Assembly (NCBI RefSeq): GCF_020404405.1
Contig: NZ_JAIZDA010000001.1
Location: forward strand, 310,001 to 374,000
DNA from: Novosphingobium sp. FKTRR1
Lineage (GTDB): Bacteria; Pseudomonadota; Alphaproteobacteria; Sphingomonadales; Sphingomonadaceae
Length of the DNA: 64,000 nucleotides
Direction: 5' to 3'
Of this stretch, positions 7,447 through 15,580 are shown piece by piece. Position numbers and translations under genes: made by a program. Numbering within the stretch: position 1 is the stretch's first letter; every line of letters begins with the position of its first letter. The notes beneath the pieces are model-generated. The model saw nothing but the letters and a program-made list of their open reading frames with translations. It had not been told where the DNA came from and made no database searches.

Positions 7447-8985
7447 ATGACCATCAGCGACAGGACTCCGGTAATCGTCGGCGTCGGCCAGTCGGTCGAA
7501 CGCATTGAAGCGGCTGATTATCAGGGCGTTTCGGCGGCCGAACTGGCCGCGCGGGCCGCTGATGCGGCGCTGGCCGACAGCGGCGTGGCCGAAATCGCGC
7601 GCGGGTTGGTCAAGATTGTCGGCGCGGTGCGCACGTTCGAGGATTCGAACGCCGCCCCCTCCCCTTTCGGCAAACCCGACAAGTTCCCGCTCGCCATAGC
7701 CCGTCGGCTTGGCATCACACCATCGCGCGCGGTGCTGGAAAAAGTCGGCGGGCAATCGCCGGTGACGATCCTTGCCGAGATGGGCGACCGCATTCTGGCA
7801 GGCGAAAGCGAGGCCGCGCTCGTGTTTGGTGCCGAGGCCATCTCCAGCACCCGCTATCTGTCGGGCAAGGGCGAAGTGCGCGACTGGGCCGAAGCACTCG
7901 ACGGCGAGATTGACGACCACGGCTTTGGCATGAAGGGCCTGCTCTCGCCGCTCGCCATCGCGCACGGCATCACCGCCCCGCCGATCGCCTATGCCCTGAT
8001 GGAAAACGCCCGCCGCGCGCGATTGGGGCTCGACAAAGCCAGCTATGCGTTGGCCATGGGTGCGCTGTTTGCGCCGTTCTCTGCGGTTGCGGCAGCTAAT
8101 CCCTACAGCAGCGCCGCCAGCCAGGCATTGAGCGCCGACGAAATCGCCACCCCCGGCGAGCGCAACCGTCTGGTAACCGATCCCTACACGATCAAGCTTG
8201 TCTCACGCGATCAGGTCAATCAGGGCGCGGCCGTGTTGCTGATGAGCGTCGGCGCGGCGCGCGCAGCGGGCATTCCCGAGGACCGCTGGACCTTCGTGCA
8301 CGCCGCAACCCACGCGCAGGAAAAGGAAGTGCTGGCCCGCCCGGCGCTCGATGCCTATCCCGCCGCCAACGCCGCGATTGCCGAAGCGCTGGCGATTTCG
8401 GGCAAGCGGATCGACGCGTTTGCCGCATTCGATTTCTACAGCTGCTTTCCGATCCCGGTGTTCAACGCCGCCATCGAGGGGCTGGGCCTTGCCGCCGATG
8501 ATCCGCGCGGGCTGACCGTGACCGGCGGCCTGCCGTACTTCGGCGGGGCGGGGAACAACTATTCGATGCATGCCATCGCCAGCATGGTCGACCGGCTGCG
8601 CACCGAGGCGCGCGGCAGTTTCGGTCTGGTCGGCGCCAATGGCGGGTTCCAGTCGAAATACGCGGCGCTGGTGCTGTCGGGAACGCCCGCGCCATGGCGG
8701 CCGCTGGTGGCAGACCCGATCCAGCAAGCGCTCGATACGGTGGCCGATATCGCACCGGTGGCCGAAGCCAATGGGAACGGCACGATCGAGACTTACACCG
8801 TCTGGCGCGCCAAAGGCGTTCCGGCGTCGGCCATCGCGATTGGCCACCTTGCCGACGGTTCGCGCTTTGTCGCCAATGCCGCCGACCCCGAAACCCTTGC
8901 CCAAGCGGCCGAGACCGACCCGCTTGGAGCAACCGTCTCGGTGCGATTTGACGGCAAGCGCAACCTGTTCAACTTTGCCGCCTGA
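7447..8985 (+). CDS. Thiolase-like acetyl-CoA acetyltransferase family protein
   Basis: 512 residues of the SCPx-thiolase-like group that has an extra C-terminal domain. It opens with TPVIVGVGQSVER and has the thiolase fold through about residue 400, then a beta-rich tail (ETYTVWRAKGVPASAIAIGHLADGSRFVANA). At the usual nucleophile position the sequence reads EKVGGQSPVTILAEM, with no cysteine; the second-half motif is FDFYSCFPIPVFN and the last is GLPYFGGAGNNYSMHA. Loss of the N-terminal Cys is typical of this subgroup, so ordinary thiolysis is unlikely and an acyl-CoA lyase or condensing role is uncertain. The ATG at 7447 has a modest AAGG ribosome site. The gene converges with the aldehyde dehydrogenase. 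Confidence 0.8.
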   Translation: MTISDRTPVIVGVGQSVERIEAADYQGVSAAELAARAADAALADSGVAEIARGLVKIVGAVRTFEDSNAAPSPFGKPDKFPLAIARRLGITPSRAVLEKVGGQSPVTILAEMGDRILAGESEAALVFGAEAISSTRYLSGKGEVRDWAEALDGEIDDHGFGMKGLLSPLAIAHGITAPPIAYALMENARRARLGLDKASYALAMGALFAPFSAVAAANPYSSAASQALSADEIATPGERNRLVTDPYTIKLVSRDQVNQGAAVLLMSVGAARAAGIPEDRWTFVHAATHAQEKEVLARPALDAYPAANAAIAEALAISGKRIDAFAAFDFYSCFPIPVFNAAIEGLGLAADDPRGLTVTGGLPYFGGAGNNYSMHAIASMVDRLRTEARGSFGLVGANGGFQSKYAALVLSGTPAPWRPLVADPIQQALDTVADIAPVAEANGNGTIETYTVWRAKGVPASAIAIGHLADGSRFVANAADPETLAQAAETDPLGATVSVRFDGKRNLFNFAA

Positions 8986-9000
8986 TACGCCGCCTGATAC
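8977..9000 (+). repeat. Exact 12-bp tandem duplication spanning the stop codon
   Basis: GCCGCCTGATAC is repeated exactly at 8977-8988 and 8989-9000. The first copy contains the stop codon (8983-8985) of the thiolase-like gene; the second places another TGA at 8995-8997 in the same frame. Confidence 0.9.
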
Positions 9001-9007
9001 AAGGAAA

Positions 9008-9038
9008 CGTCGGCCTGCCACCAATGTGCAGGCCGGCG
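9008..9038. terminator. Hairpin between convergent thiolase-like and aldehyde dehydrogenase genes
   Basis: CGTCGGCCTGC (9008-9018) pairs with GCAGGCCGGCG (9028-9038) with one G-T wobble around a 9-nt loop. Short TTTCC runs follow on both strands rather than a long U-tract. Its position between two convergent stops suggests a bidirectional terminator. Confidence 0.5.
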
Positions 9039-9066
9039 TTCGGATTTCCCGAAACTTGAACGGCGA

Positions 9067-10497
9067 TTACGCGAAGGCAGGCTTCTTCTTGCGCACCAGC
9101 GTCTGGGCATTGGTGTATTCAAGCAGACCTTCCAGCCCGCCTTCGACGCCGACGCCCGACTGCTTGACCCCGCCGAACGCGGCCAGCGGCGAGAGGTGCT
9201 GCGTCTCGTTCACCCAGACCGTGCCCGACTGGATGCGCTGCGCAAGGTCATAGGCGCGATCCTCGTCAGCCGACCAGATCGACGCGCCGAGGCCATAGTC
9301 GGTGGCGTTGGCCTTGGTGATAACGTCGTCGAGATCGTCGAACTTGATCAGCGGCAGCACCGGGCCGAACTGTTCTTCCTGCACGATGCGGCTGTCCTCG
9401 GGCGGGTTGTCGAGGATGGTGATCGGCACGAAATAGCCCGGCACGTCTGCCTTTTCGCCGCCAAGCAGGAACTTGTAGCCCTTTTCGCGGGCGTCCTCGA
9501 TCAGTCCGAGCACGCGTTCGTACTGCGGCTTGTTGTTGATTGGGCCAATCTGCGTGCCCTGCTCGGCACCGTCGCCGACCTTCACCGTCCTGGCATAGGC
9601 GACGATGGCATCGCGCAGCGGCTCGTAGATGTCCTTGTGGATATACATGCGCTTGGTCGCGATGCAGATCTGGCCGTTGTTGGTAAAAGCCGCCCAGAAC
9701 AATTGCTCGGCGATCTTTTCGACATTCACGTCGGGCAGGACGATCGCCGGATCGTTGCCGCCCAGTTCCAGCGTCACGCGCTTGAGCGTGGGCGCGGCCG
9801 AGGCCATCACGCGGCGGCCGGTTTGGGTCGACCCGGTGAAGCTGATCTTGTCGAAGCCCGGATGCGCGGTCATCCACGGCCCCAGCGCATCGCCGCCGGT
9901 AACCACGTTGAGCACGCCGGCGGGCAGAATGTCCTTGGCCAGTTCGGCAAAGCGCAAAGTGGTCAGCGGCGTGAACGGCGAAGGCTTGAGCACCATGGTG
10001 TTGCCCGCCAGCAAGGCCGGCGCGACCTTGAACATCGCCAGAATCATCGGGAAGTTCCACGGCGCGATGGCACCGACCACGCCGAGCGGCACATGGCGGG
10101 TGATGCTGATCCGGTCGTCGCTGTCCTCGTTGACCGTTTCGGGCAGATCGAGCGTGGTGTTGGCCTGCAGCCAATAGCCCGCACCCATCACTTCACCGGT
10201 GGCTTCGCTATGCGGCTTGCCCTGCTCGCTGGTCAACAGGCGGGCAAAAGCATCGGCATTGCCCCACACCGCATTGGCCAGCGCGACAAGCTTGGCCTTG
10301 CGATCGGCAATCGGAGTGGCAGCCCAGCCCGGAAATGCATCGCGCGCGGCGGCAACCGCCGCATCGAGGTCGGCCGGGGTGGCATCGGGAGCCTGCGCAA
10401 TCACTTCTTCGGTAGCGGGATTGAGAACATCGAACGTAGCGCTGCCAGCGACGAGTTCGCCGCCGATCAACATGCGATAGGGTCCATCAAAAACCAT
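9067..10497 (-). CDS. NAD(P)-dependent aldehyde dehydrogenase
   Basis: 476 residues with the full ALDH superfamily layout. The PWNFP cofactor-site motif follows GVVGAIA, the FTGSTQTGR Rossmann motif is near residue 225, the catalytic-base segment LELGGNDP near 248, and the nucleophile in NNGQICIATKR near 280. The enzyme oxidises an aldehyde to its acid. I moved the start to the second ATG (10497) because GGAGAG sits five bases upstream of it, whereas the GTG six bases earlier has no spacing. The alcohol dehydrogenase lies 79 bp upstream on the same strand, so the pair probably converts an alcohol to an acid under the palindromic operator at 11782. Confidence 0.92.
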   Translation of the reverse strand: MVFDGPYRMLIGGELVAGSATFDVLNPATEEVIAQAPDATPADLDAAVAAARDAFPGWAATPIADRKAKLVALANAVWGNADAFARLLTSEQGKPHSEATGEVMGAGYWLQANTTLDLPETVNEDSDDRISITRHVPLGVVGAIAPWNFPMILAMFKVAPALLAGNTMVLKPSPFTPLTTLRFAELAKDILPAGVLNVVTGGDALGPWMTAHPGFDKISFTGSTQTGRRVMASAAPTLKRVTLELGGNDPAIVLPDVNVEKIAEQLFWAAFTNNGQICIATKRMYIHKDIYEPLRDAIVAYARTVKVGDGAEQGTQIGPINNKPQYERVLGLIEDAREKGYKFLLGGEKADVPGYFVPITILDNPPEDSRIVQEEQFGPVLPLIKFDDLDDVITKANATDYGLGASIWSADEDRAYDLAQRIQSGTVWVNETQHLSPLAAFGGVKQSGVGVEGGLEGLLEYTNAQTLVRKKKPAFA

Positions 10498-10576
10498 GGT
10501 CACTCTCCGGTTGGTATTGGATTGTCGGCGAATTGATCTGAACGTGCGGGAGCCGGAACGGGCCCGGCGCTGACCT

Positions 10577-11692
10577 TCAGGGAACCAGCACGACCTTGAT
10601 CACCTCGCCACGCGCTTGCGCCTCGATCGCGGCGTTGATCTCGGCCAGCGGATACGTCCTGATCAGCTTATCGAAGGGGAACAGCCCGGCCGCCTGATAG
10701 GCCAGCAGTTCGGGAATGAACGTCTGCGGCTCGCTGTCGCCTTCGATGATGCCCAGAATGCGGTGCCCCGGCGTCATCAGCGCGGCGATGTTCACGCTGA
10801 ACGATGCGGTCATGTCCTTGGGCACGCCGACAAGGCCGATCACGCCATGCGCGGCCAGATTGGCCAGCCCAGTCTCGATCACGCCGACGTTGCCGGTGGT
10901 GTCAAGCGCGGCATCGACGCCCAGTGGCACGATCGCACGGATTGCGGTGCCGACATCGCCGGCTGCCGGATCGATCACATGGGTCGCGCCGATCTCGAGC
11001 GCGATTTCGCGCCGCGCGGCCACAGGTTCCACAAGAATGACCTGCGCGGCCTGCGCAATCCGGCCCGCCATCACTGCGGCAAGACCGACAGGGCCGCCAC
11101 CGAACACGATCAGCGCCGACCCCGCCTTGACCGCCATCGATTTCAGCACCGCGCCCGCGCCGGTCTGGAACCCGCAGCCCAGCGGTCCGAGCAAGGCCAG
11201 CGGCAGCGCGGTGTCGCCAACCTTCACGACATTGCGCGCGCGGGTGACCGCCAGTGTCGCAAACGAGGACTGGCCGAAGAAATGCGACGACAGCCGCGCA
11301 CCATCAACCGTGTGCCCGCTCGTCCCATCCTCAAGCCGGAAGCCCGCATAGTTCAGGGGCACGAAGTTGACGCAGTAGCTGGGCAAGTGCTCGTCGCAGC
11401 GGGGGCAGCCGCCGCAACTGGAAAACCCGAGCACGACCTGATCGCCGACCGCCAGACCTTCTACACCCTCGCCGATCGCCTCGATCACCCCGGCGCCTTC
11501 GTGGCCGAGCACAGCGGGCTTGGCAAAGGCATCGAACTGATCCCGAAACACCAGATCGGTATGGCACACGCCGACACCGGCAATCCGCACCAGCACTTCA
11601 CCAGCGCGCGGACCATCGACGGTCACCTGCTCGATGGTAAAGGGGGCGTTGGCGCTTCGGGCAACGGCAGCGGTGGTGGTCGGGGTCATCAT
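10577..11692 (-). CDS. Zinc-dependent alcohol dehydrogenase (aryl-alcohol type)
   Basis: 371 residues of the medium-chain dehydrogenase family. Catalytic zinc ligands are in GVCHTD and GHEGAG with the third in PLGCGFQTGAG; the structural zinc loop is CGGCPRCDEHLPSYC. The NAD site is FGGGPVGLAA. The GFQTGAG-type motif and overall pattern resemble benzyl-alcohol (XylB-type) dehydrogenases, so an aromatic or allylic alcohol is likely. The ATG at 11692 has AGAAGG five bases upstream. It leads an operon with the aldehyde dehydrogenase and starts 90 bp from the palindrome TTTAGTCGATCGATTAAA, shared with the acyl-CoA dehydrogenase operon near 46 kb. Confidence 0.9.
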   Translation of the reverse strand: MMTPTTTAAVARSANAPFTIEQVTVDGPRAGEVLVRIAGVGVCHTDLVFRDQFDAFAKPAVLGHEGAGVIEAIGEGVEGLAVGDQVVLGFSSCGGCPRCDEHLPSYCVNFVPLNYAGFRLEDGTSGHTVDGARLSSHFFGQSSFATLAVTRARNVVKVGDTALPLALLGPLGCGFQTGAGAVLKSMAVKAGSALIVFGGGPVGLAAVMAGRIAQAAQVILVEPVAARREIALEIGATHVIDPAAGDVGTAIRAIVPLGVDAALDTTGNVGVIETGLANLAAHGVIGLVGVPKDMTASFSVNIAALMTPGHRILGIIEGDSEPQTFIPELLAYQAAGLFPFDKLIRTYPLAEINAAIEAQARGEVIKVVLVP

Positions 11693-11781
11693 CGGAGCCT
11701 TCTTGCCAACAATCCTCAAAAGCGGTCGCCGCCGCCCCTAGGGAAAGGCCATATCGCCAAGCGGACGCGACGTCCAACCAA

Positions 11782-11799
11782 TTTAGTCGATCGATTAAA
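11782..11799. promoter_or_regulatory. 18-bp palindromic operator, copy 1 (alcohol dehydrogenase promoter)
   Basis: TTTAGTCGATCGATTAAA is a palindrome with one mismatched pair, located 90 bp before the alcohol dehydrogenase start. The identical 18-mer recurs at 46019-46036, at a similar distance from another minus-strand start. The form suits a TetR-type repressor; the regulator itself is not identified here. Confidence 0.65.
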
Positions 11800-11824
11800 A
11801 TCAGCAAGGCCGCGCACGAACCGC

Positions 11825-12289
11825 TCAGCGCGCCTGGTGCACCGGGTAGCCGGTCATCCGCTTGATCTGCCGGAGCGAAAAGCTTGAGCGCATGGCCGAA
11901 ACCCCCGGCAACCGCGCCAGACAATCGCGATGGATGCTGTCGTAATGGACGAGATCGGCGGCTGCGACGCGCAACAGATAGTCAGCGCTGCCGCTCATCA
12001 GGTGGCATTCCAGAATGTCGTCGAAATCGCCGACTGCGCGTTCGAACCGGTCCATGGCCTCACGGCTTTGGCTGTTGAGCGTGATCTCGACGAAGACTTC
12101 CATCGCCAGACCCAGCCGACGCGGATCAAGCCGGGCGGCATATCCGGCAATCGCCCCCTGCTCCTCCAGCGCCTTGACCCGGCGGTGACAGGCCGAGGTT
12201 GACAGCGATACCGCCTCGGCGAGTTCGGCGATGGGGCGCGACGAATCGCGCTGCAGCGCGGCAAGCAGGTTGCGATCGGTGCGATCCAT
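11825..12289 (-). CDS. Lrp/AsnC-family transcriptional regulator
   Basis: 154 residues. The N-terminal AsnC helix-turn-helix reads MDRTDRNLLAALQRDSSRPIAELAEAVSLSTSACHRRVKALEEQGAI, and a RAM effector domain follows (EVFVEITLNSQSREAMDRFERAV, ECHLMSGSADYLLRVAAADL). Such regulators sense amino acids. It is divergent from alanine dehydrogenase across 133 bp, the standard arrangement for an Lrp-type activator of ald responding to alanine. The start ATG is at 12289; an upstream in-frame ATG would read through the palindromic operator. The C-terminus (SLRQIKRMTGYPV) is normal. Confidence 0.92.
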   Translation of the reverse strand: MDRTDRNLLAALQRDSSRPIAELAEAVSLSTSACHRRVKALEEQGAIAGYAARLDPRRLGLAMEVFVEITLNSQSREAMDRFERAVGDFDDILECHLMSGSADYLLRVAAADLVHYDSIHRDCLARLPGVSAMRSSFSLRQIKRMTGYPVHQAR

Positions 12290-12298
12290 GGGATTATT

Positions 12299-12324
12299 TC
12301 CTGACAATGATGCAAAATTCAGGA
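12299..12324. promoter_or_regulatory. Inverted-repeat operator candidate in the lrp-ald intergenic region
   Basis: TCCTGA at 12299-12304 and TCAGGA at 12319-12324 form a perfect inverted repeat with a 14-bp AT-rich spacer, beginning 10 bp upstream of the Lrp-type gene and about 100 bp before ald. Position and symmetry fit autoregulation plus ald activation by the Lrp protein; inferred. Confidence 0.5.
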
Positions 12325-12422
12325 TAAACTTGTCACACACGTGCCTACAAGGACAAAAATCGGTAAGACATTGCAACCGCCCGGGCCTATCCTGTGATCA
12401 CAAACAGTTCAGGAGACAGATC

Positions 12423-13538
12423 ATGCGCGTCGGCACCGTCACCGAAATCAAGAACCACGAATATCGCGTCGGCCTCACGCCCGAGAGCGCGCGTGAACTT
12501 GTCGCGCATGGCCATGAAGTGTGGGTCCAGACCGGCGCTGGCCTTGGCATCGGCGCGGCCGACAGCGCTTACGAGGCCGCAGGCGCGGTGATCAAGCCCG
12601 ATGCGGCGACGATCTTTGCCGGTGCCGAGATGATCGTGAAGGTCAAGGAGCCGCAGGCGGTCGAGCGCGCGCAACTGCGCGAAGGTCAGGTGCTCTATAC
12701 TTACCTGCACCTGGCGCCCGATCCGGAACAGACCGCCGATCTCGTCAAGTCGGGCGTGACCGCGATCGCTTATGAAACCGTGACGGGGGCGGGCAATGCC
12801 CTGCCGCTGCTCAAGCCGATGAGCCAGGTCGCCGGACGCATGGCGATCCAGGCCGGTGCCACCGCACTGGAAAAGGCCCACGGCGGGCGCGGCGTGCTGC
12901 TGGGCGGCGTGCCGGGCGTTGCGCCGGGCAAGGTCGTGGTGATCGGCGGCGGTGTCGTCGGCTTCAACGCGGCGCAGATGGCGGTCGGCCTTGGCGCCGA
13001 CGTGACCATTCTCGACCGCGACCCGGCCGTGCTCGAACGGCTTGACGCGCACTTCGAAGGCCGCGCGCGCACGCTCTATTCGGGCCGCGCCACGCTGGCC
13101 GAACAGGTTGCCGACGCCGACCTCGTGATCGGCGCGGTGCTGATCCCCGGCGCGGCCGCCCCCAAGCTGGTCACCCGCGCGATGCTCTCGACGATGCGCC
13201 CCGGCGCGGTACTGGTCGACGTTGCGATCGATCAGGGCGGTTGCTTTGAAACGAGCCATGCCACGACCCATGCCGAACCCACCTTCGTGGTCGATGGCGT
13301 GGTCCACTACTGCGTTGCCAACATGCCGGGCGGCGTCGCCCGCACCAGCACCTATGCGTTCAACAACGTGACGCTGCCTTATGCGCTGCGCATTGCCGAT
13401 CTGGGCTGGAAGGCCGCGCTGAAGGCCGATGCCCACCTCGCCAACGGGCTGAACGTGCACGCCGGCAAGGTCACGTATGAAGCTGTGGCCACCGAGCTCG
13501 GTTACGCCTACACCCCGCTTGCCGACGTGCTTGCCTGA
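12423..13538 (+). CDS. ald: Alanine dehydrogenase
   Basis: 371 residues, the standard length. It catalyses the NAD-dependent interconversion of L-alanine with pyruvate and ammonia. The N-terminal domain has [26 protein letters not shown], the substrate-binding KVKEP and HLAPD segments, and the NAD site reads [24 protein letters not shown]. The active-site region [14 protein letters not shown] and the late [15 protein letters not shown] are family hallmarks. AGGAGA lies about eight bases before the ATG. It is divergent from its likely Lrp-type regulator and closed by a strong intrinsic terminator at 13566. Role: alanine catabolism or ammonia assimilation. Confidence 0.96.
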   Translation: MRVGTVTEIKNHEYRVGLTPESARELVAHGHEVWVQTGAGLGIGAADSAYEAAGAVIKPDAATIFAGAEMIVKVKEPQAVERAQLREGQVLYTYLHLAPDPEQTADLVKSGVTAIAYETVTGAGNALPLLKPMSQVAGRMAIQAGATALEKAHGGRGVLLGGVPGVAPGKVVVIGGGVVGFNAAQMAVGLGADVTILDRDPAVLERLDAHFEGRARTLYSGRATLAEQVADADLVIGAVLIPGAAAPKLVTRAMLSTMRPGAVLVDVAIDQGGCFETSHATTHAEPTFVVDGVVHYCVANMPGGVARTSTYAFNNVTLPYALRIADLGWKAALKADAHLANGLNVHAGKVTYEAVATELGYAYTPLADVLA

Positions 13539-13565
13539 CGAGACGAGCAGAGCGACAGCAAGATT

Positions 13566-13602
13566 GGCGGCCGGGGTGGCTAGACCCCGGCCGCCATTTT
13601 TT
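13566..13602 (+). terminator. Rho-independent terminator of ald
   Basis: GGCGGCCGGGG (13566-13576) pairs perfectly with CCCCGGCCGCC (13585-13595) around TGGCTAGA, followed by A and six T (13597-13602). The stem extends by one T-A pair. The U-tract is only on the plus strand, so it terminates ald rather than the convergent ABC-F gene. Confidence 0.92.
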
Positions 13603-13604
13603 CG

Positions 13605-15521
13605 TCAGTTTGCAGCACTACCCGCCGCAAACGCCGTGTCATAGGCTTCGCTCAGTTCCATCCAGGTCGCTTCGAGCGCTTCCAGTTCACTGGCCAACTG
13701 GCCGCGCCGCCGCGCCAGTTCGCCCATGTTCAGCTTGGCGAGGTCAGGCTTGGCCCGTGCCGGTTCGGCCATGGCGATATCGTGGTCCTTGATCTGCGCG
13801 GTCAGCTTCACGATCTTGCCCTCGGCGTCGATCACCTTTTTCTTCTGGCCTTTGAGCTGTTCGCGCAGGGCGGCGCTTGCCTTGCGGTCCAACTTGCCAT
13901 TGCCGCCCTTGCCCTTGGTATCGGTGTCGCCAGAGCCTGACTGGCCCGCGTCCTTCGGCTGGTTGCGACCGAGCACGAAGTCGATGTAATCCTCCATCGA
14001 CCCGTCATAGGGCTGCGCGGTACCATCATCGACCAGCACCAGCCGGTCGGCGGTCAATTCCACCATGTGCCGGTCGTGGCTGATCAGGATCACCGCGCCG
14101 CTATAGGCGTTGAGCGCCTGCACCAGCGCCTCACGCGCGTCGACGTCAAGGTGGTTGGTCGGCTCGTCGAGGATCAGCAGGTGCGGCGCGTCGCGGGTGA
14201 CCAGCGCCAGCGCCAGCCGCGCCCGCTCACCGCCCGAAAGCGTGCCGACTTGCGCGGTCGCGCGGTTGCCCGAAAAGCCGAAGCGGCCCAGTTGCGCGCG
14301 CACCGCGCCGGGGGTCTTGCCCTGCATGGCGCGGGTCATGTGTTCCAGCGGGCTGTCATCGCCCGCCAGTTCCTCAACCTGATACTGGGTGAAGTAGCCG
14401 ACGTTGAGCTTGCCCGATGCCGACATCGCGCCAGCCATCGCGGGCAATTGCGCCGCCAACAGCCGGGCCAGCGTGGTCTTGCCGTTGCCGTTGCGGCCCA
14501 GCAACGCGATCCGGTCATCGGGATCGATGCGCAAGTTCAGCCGCTTGAGGATCGGCGTATCGCCATAGCCGACGCTGGCAAGGTCAAGCGTGATCAGCGG
14601 CGGGCGCAGTTCTTCCGGGTTGGGGAAGTCGAAGCTGAGCGTCGGATCTTCGAGCATGCCCACCACCGGCTGCATCCGCGCCAGCATCTTGGCGCGCGAT
14701 TGCGCCTGCTTGGCGGTGGAAGCACGGGCGCTGTTGCGCGCGACATAGTCCTTGAGCTTGGCCATCTGCGTTTCCTGCGCGGCCTTGGCGGCGGCAACTT
14801 GCGCCGCGCGTTCTGCCCGCTGGCGCTCGAACCGGTCATAGTTGCCGGGATAGAGCGTCAGCTTGCCGCCCTGCAGGTGCAGGATGTGATCGACCACGTT
14901 GTTGAGCAGGTCGCGTTCGTGGCTGATGATGATCAGTGTGGCGGGATAGCCCTTGAGGAAGTTTTCCAGCCACAGCACCGCTTCAAGGTCGAGGTGGTTC
15001 GACGGTTCGTCGAGCAGCAGCACGTCGGGCGCGGAAAACAGCAGCGCGGCCAGCGCCACGCGCATCTTCCAGCCACCCGAAAAGCTGTCGAGCGGGCGGG
15101 CCTGCGCTTCTTCATCGAAGCCCAGACCGACCAGAATGCGCGCCGCGCGCGCCGGTGCGGTATAGGCGTCGATGGCGATCAGGCGGTCATGCAGATCGCC
15201 CAGTCGGTTCGGATCGACGCAAGTCTCGGATTCTTCCATCAGCGCGGTCCGCTCGGTGTCGGCGGCCAGCACGGTTTCGAACGGGGTCGCGGTGCCGCTG
15301 GGCGCTTCCTGCGCGATATAGCCCAGACGCAGCCCGCGCGGCATGTCGATGCTGCCAAGGTCGGGCTCAAGCTCGCCGATGATCGCCTTGACCAGCGTCG
15401 ACTTGCCCGCGCCGTTACGGCCGATCAGCCCGACCTTGCCGCGGGGAGGAATGGCCGCAGTTGCGCCCGCCAGAATGTCGCGCCCGCCAAGGCGCACGGT
15501 GATGTCCGAAATTGTCAGCAT
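13605..15521 (-). CDS. ABC-F family ATP-binding protein (Uup/YheS-like)
   Basis: 638 residues with two ABC ATPase domains and no membrane segment. Domain 1 has Walker A GRNGAGKST, signature FSGGWKMRVALA and Walker B LLLDEPSNHLD. A charged linker rich in Ala, Lys and Gln follows (about 235-290). Domain 2 has GRNGNGKTT, LSGGERARLALA and LLILDEPTNHLD. The C-terminal 100 residues are charged and probably coiled (KGQKKKVIDAEGKIVKLTAQIKDHD). ABC-F proteins bind ribosomes and relieve stalling or modulate translation. It is a single gene convergent with ald; the ATG at 15521 gives the canonical start MLTISDITVRLGGRDIL. Confidence 0.93.
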   Translation of the reverse strand: MLTISDITVRLGGRDILAGATAAIPPRGKVGLIGRNGAGKSTLVKAIIGELEPDLGSIDMPRGLRLGYIAQEAPSGTATPFETVLAADTERTALMEESETCVDPNRLGDLHDRLIAIDAYTAPARAARILVGLGFDEEAQARPLDSFSGGWKMRVALAALLFSAPDVLLLDEPSNHLDLEAVLWLENFLKGYPATLIIISHERDLLNNVVDHILHLQGGKLTLYPGNYDRFERQRAERAAQVAAAKAAQETQMAKLKDYVARNSARASTAKQAQSRAKMLARMQPVVGMLEDPTLSFDFPNPEELRPPLITLDLASVGYGDTPILKRLNLRIDPDDRIALLGRNGNGKTTLARLLAAQLPAMAGAMSASGKLNVGYFTQYQVEELAGDDSPLEHMTRAMQGKTPGAVRAQLGRFGFSGNRATAQVGTLSGGERARLALALVTRDAPHLLILDEPTNHLDVDAREALVQALNAYSGAVILISHDRHMVELTADRLVLVDDGTAQPYDGSMEDYIDFVLGRNQPKDAGQSGSGDTDTKGKGGNGKLDRKASAALREQLKGQKKKVIDAEGKIVKLTAQIKDHDIAMAEPARAKPDLAKLNMGELARRRGQLASELEALEATWMELSEAYDTAFAAGSAAN

Positions 15522-15580
15522 GGCGGCCCCCTAGCAGGGGTGACGCAGAAACCCAACGCCTTGGTTGCAGGTCATGGCGA

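Noticed and set aside
7398..7508. 36-codon GTG ORF with an AAAGGGGG ribosome-site-like run, overlapping the start of the thiolase-like gene
   Set aside because: The product is Arg-rich and matches nothing I know, and it runs out of frame into the real gene. A leader peptide is possible but not supported.
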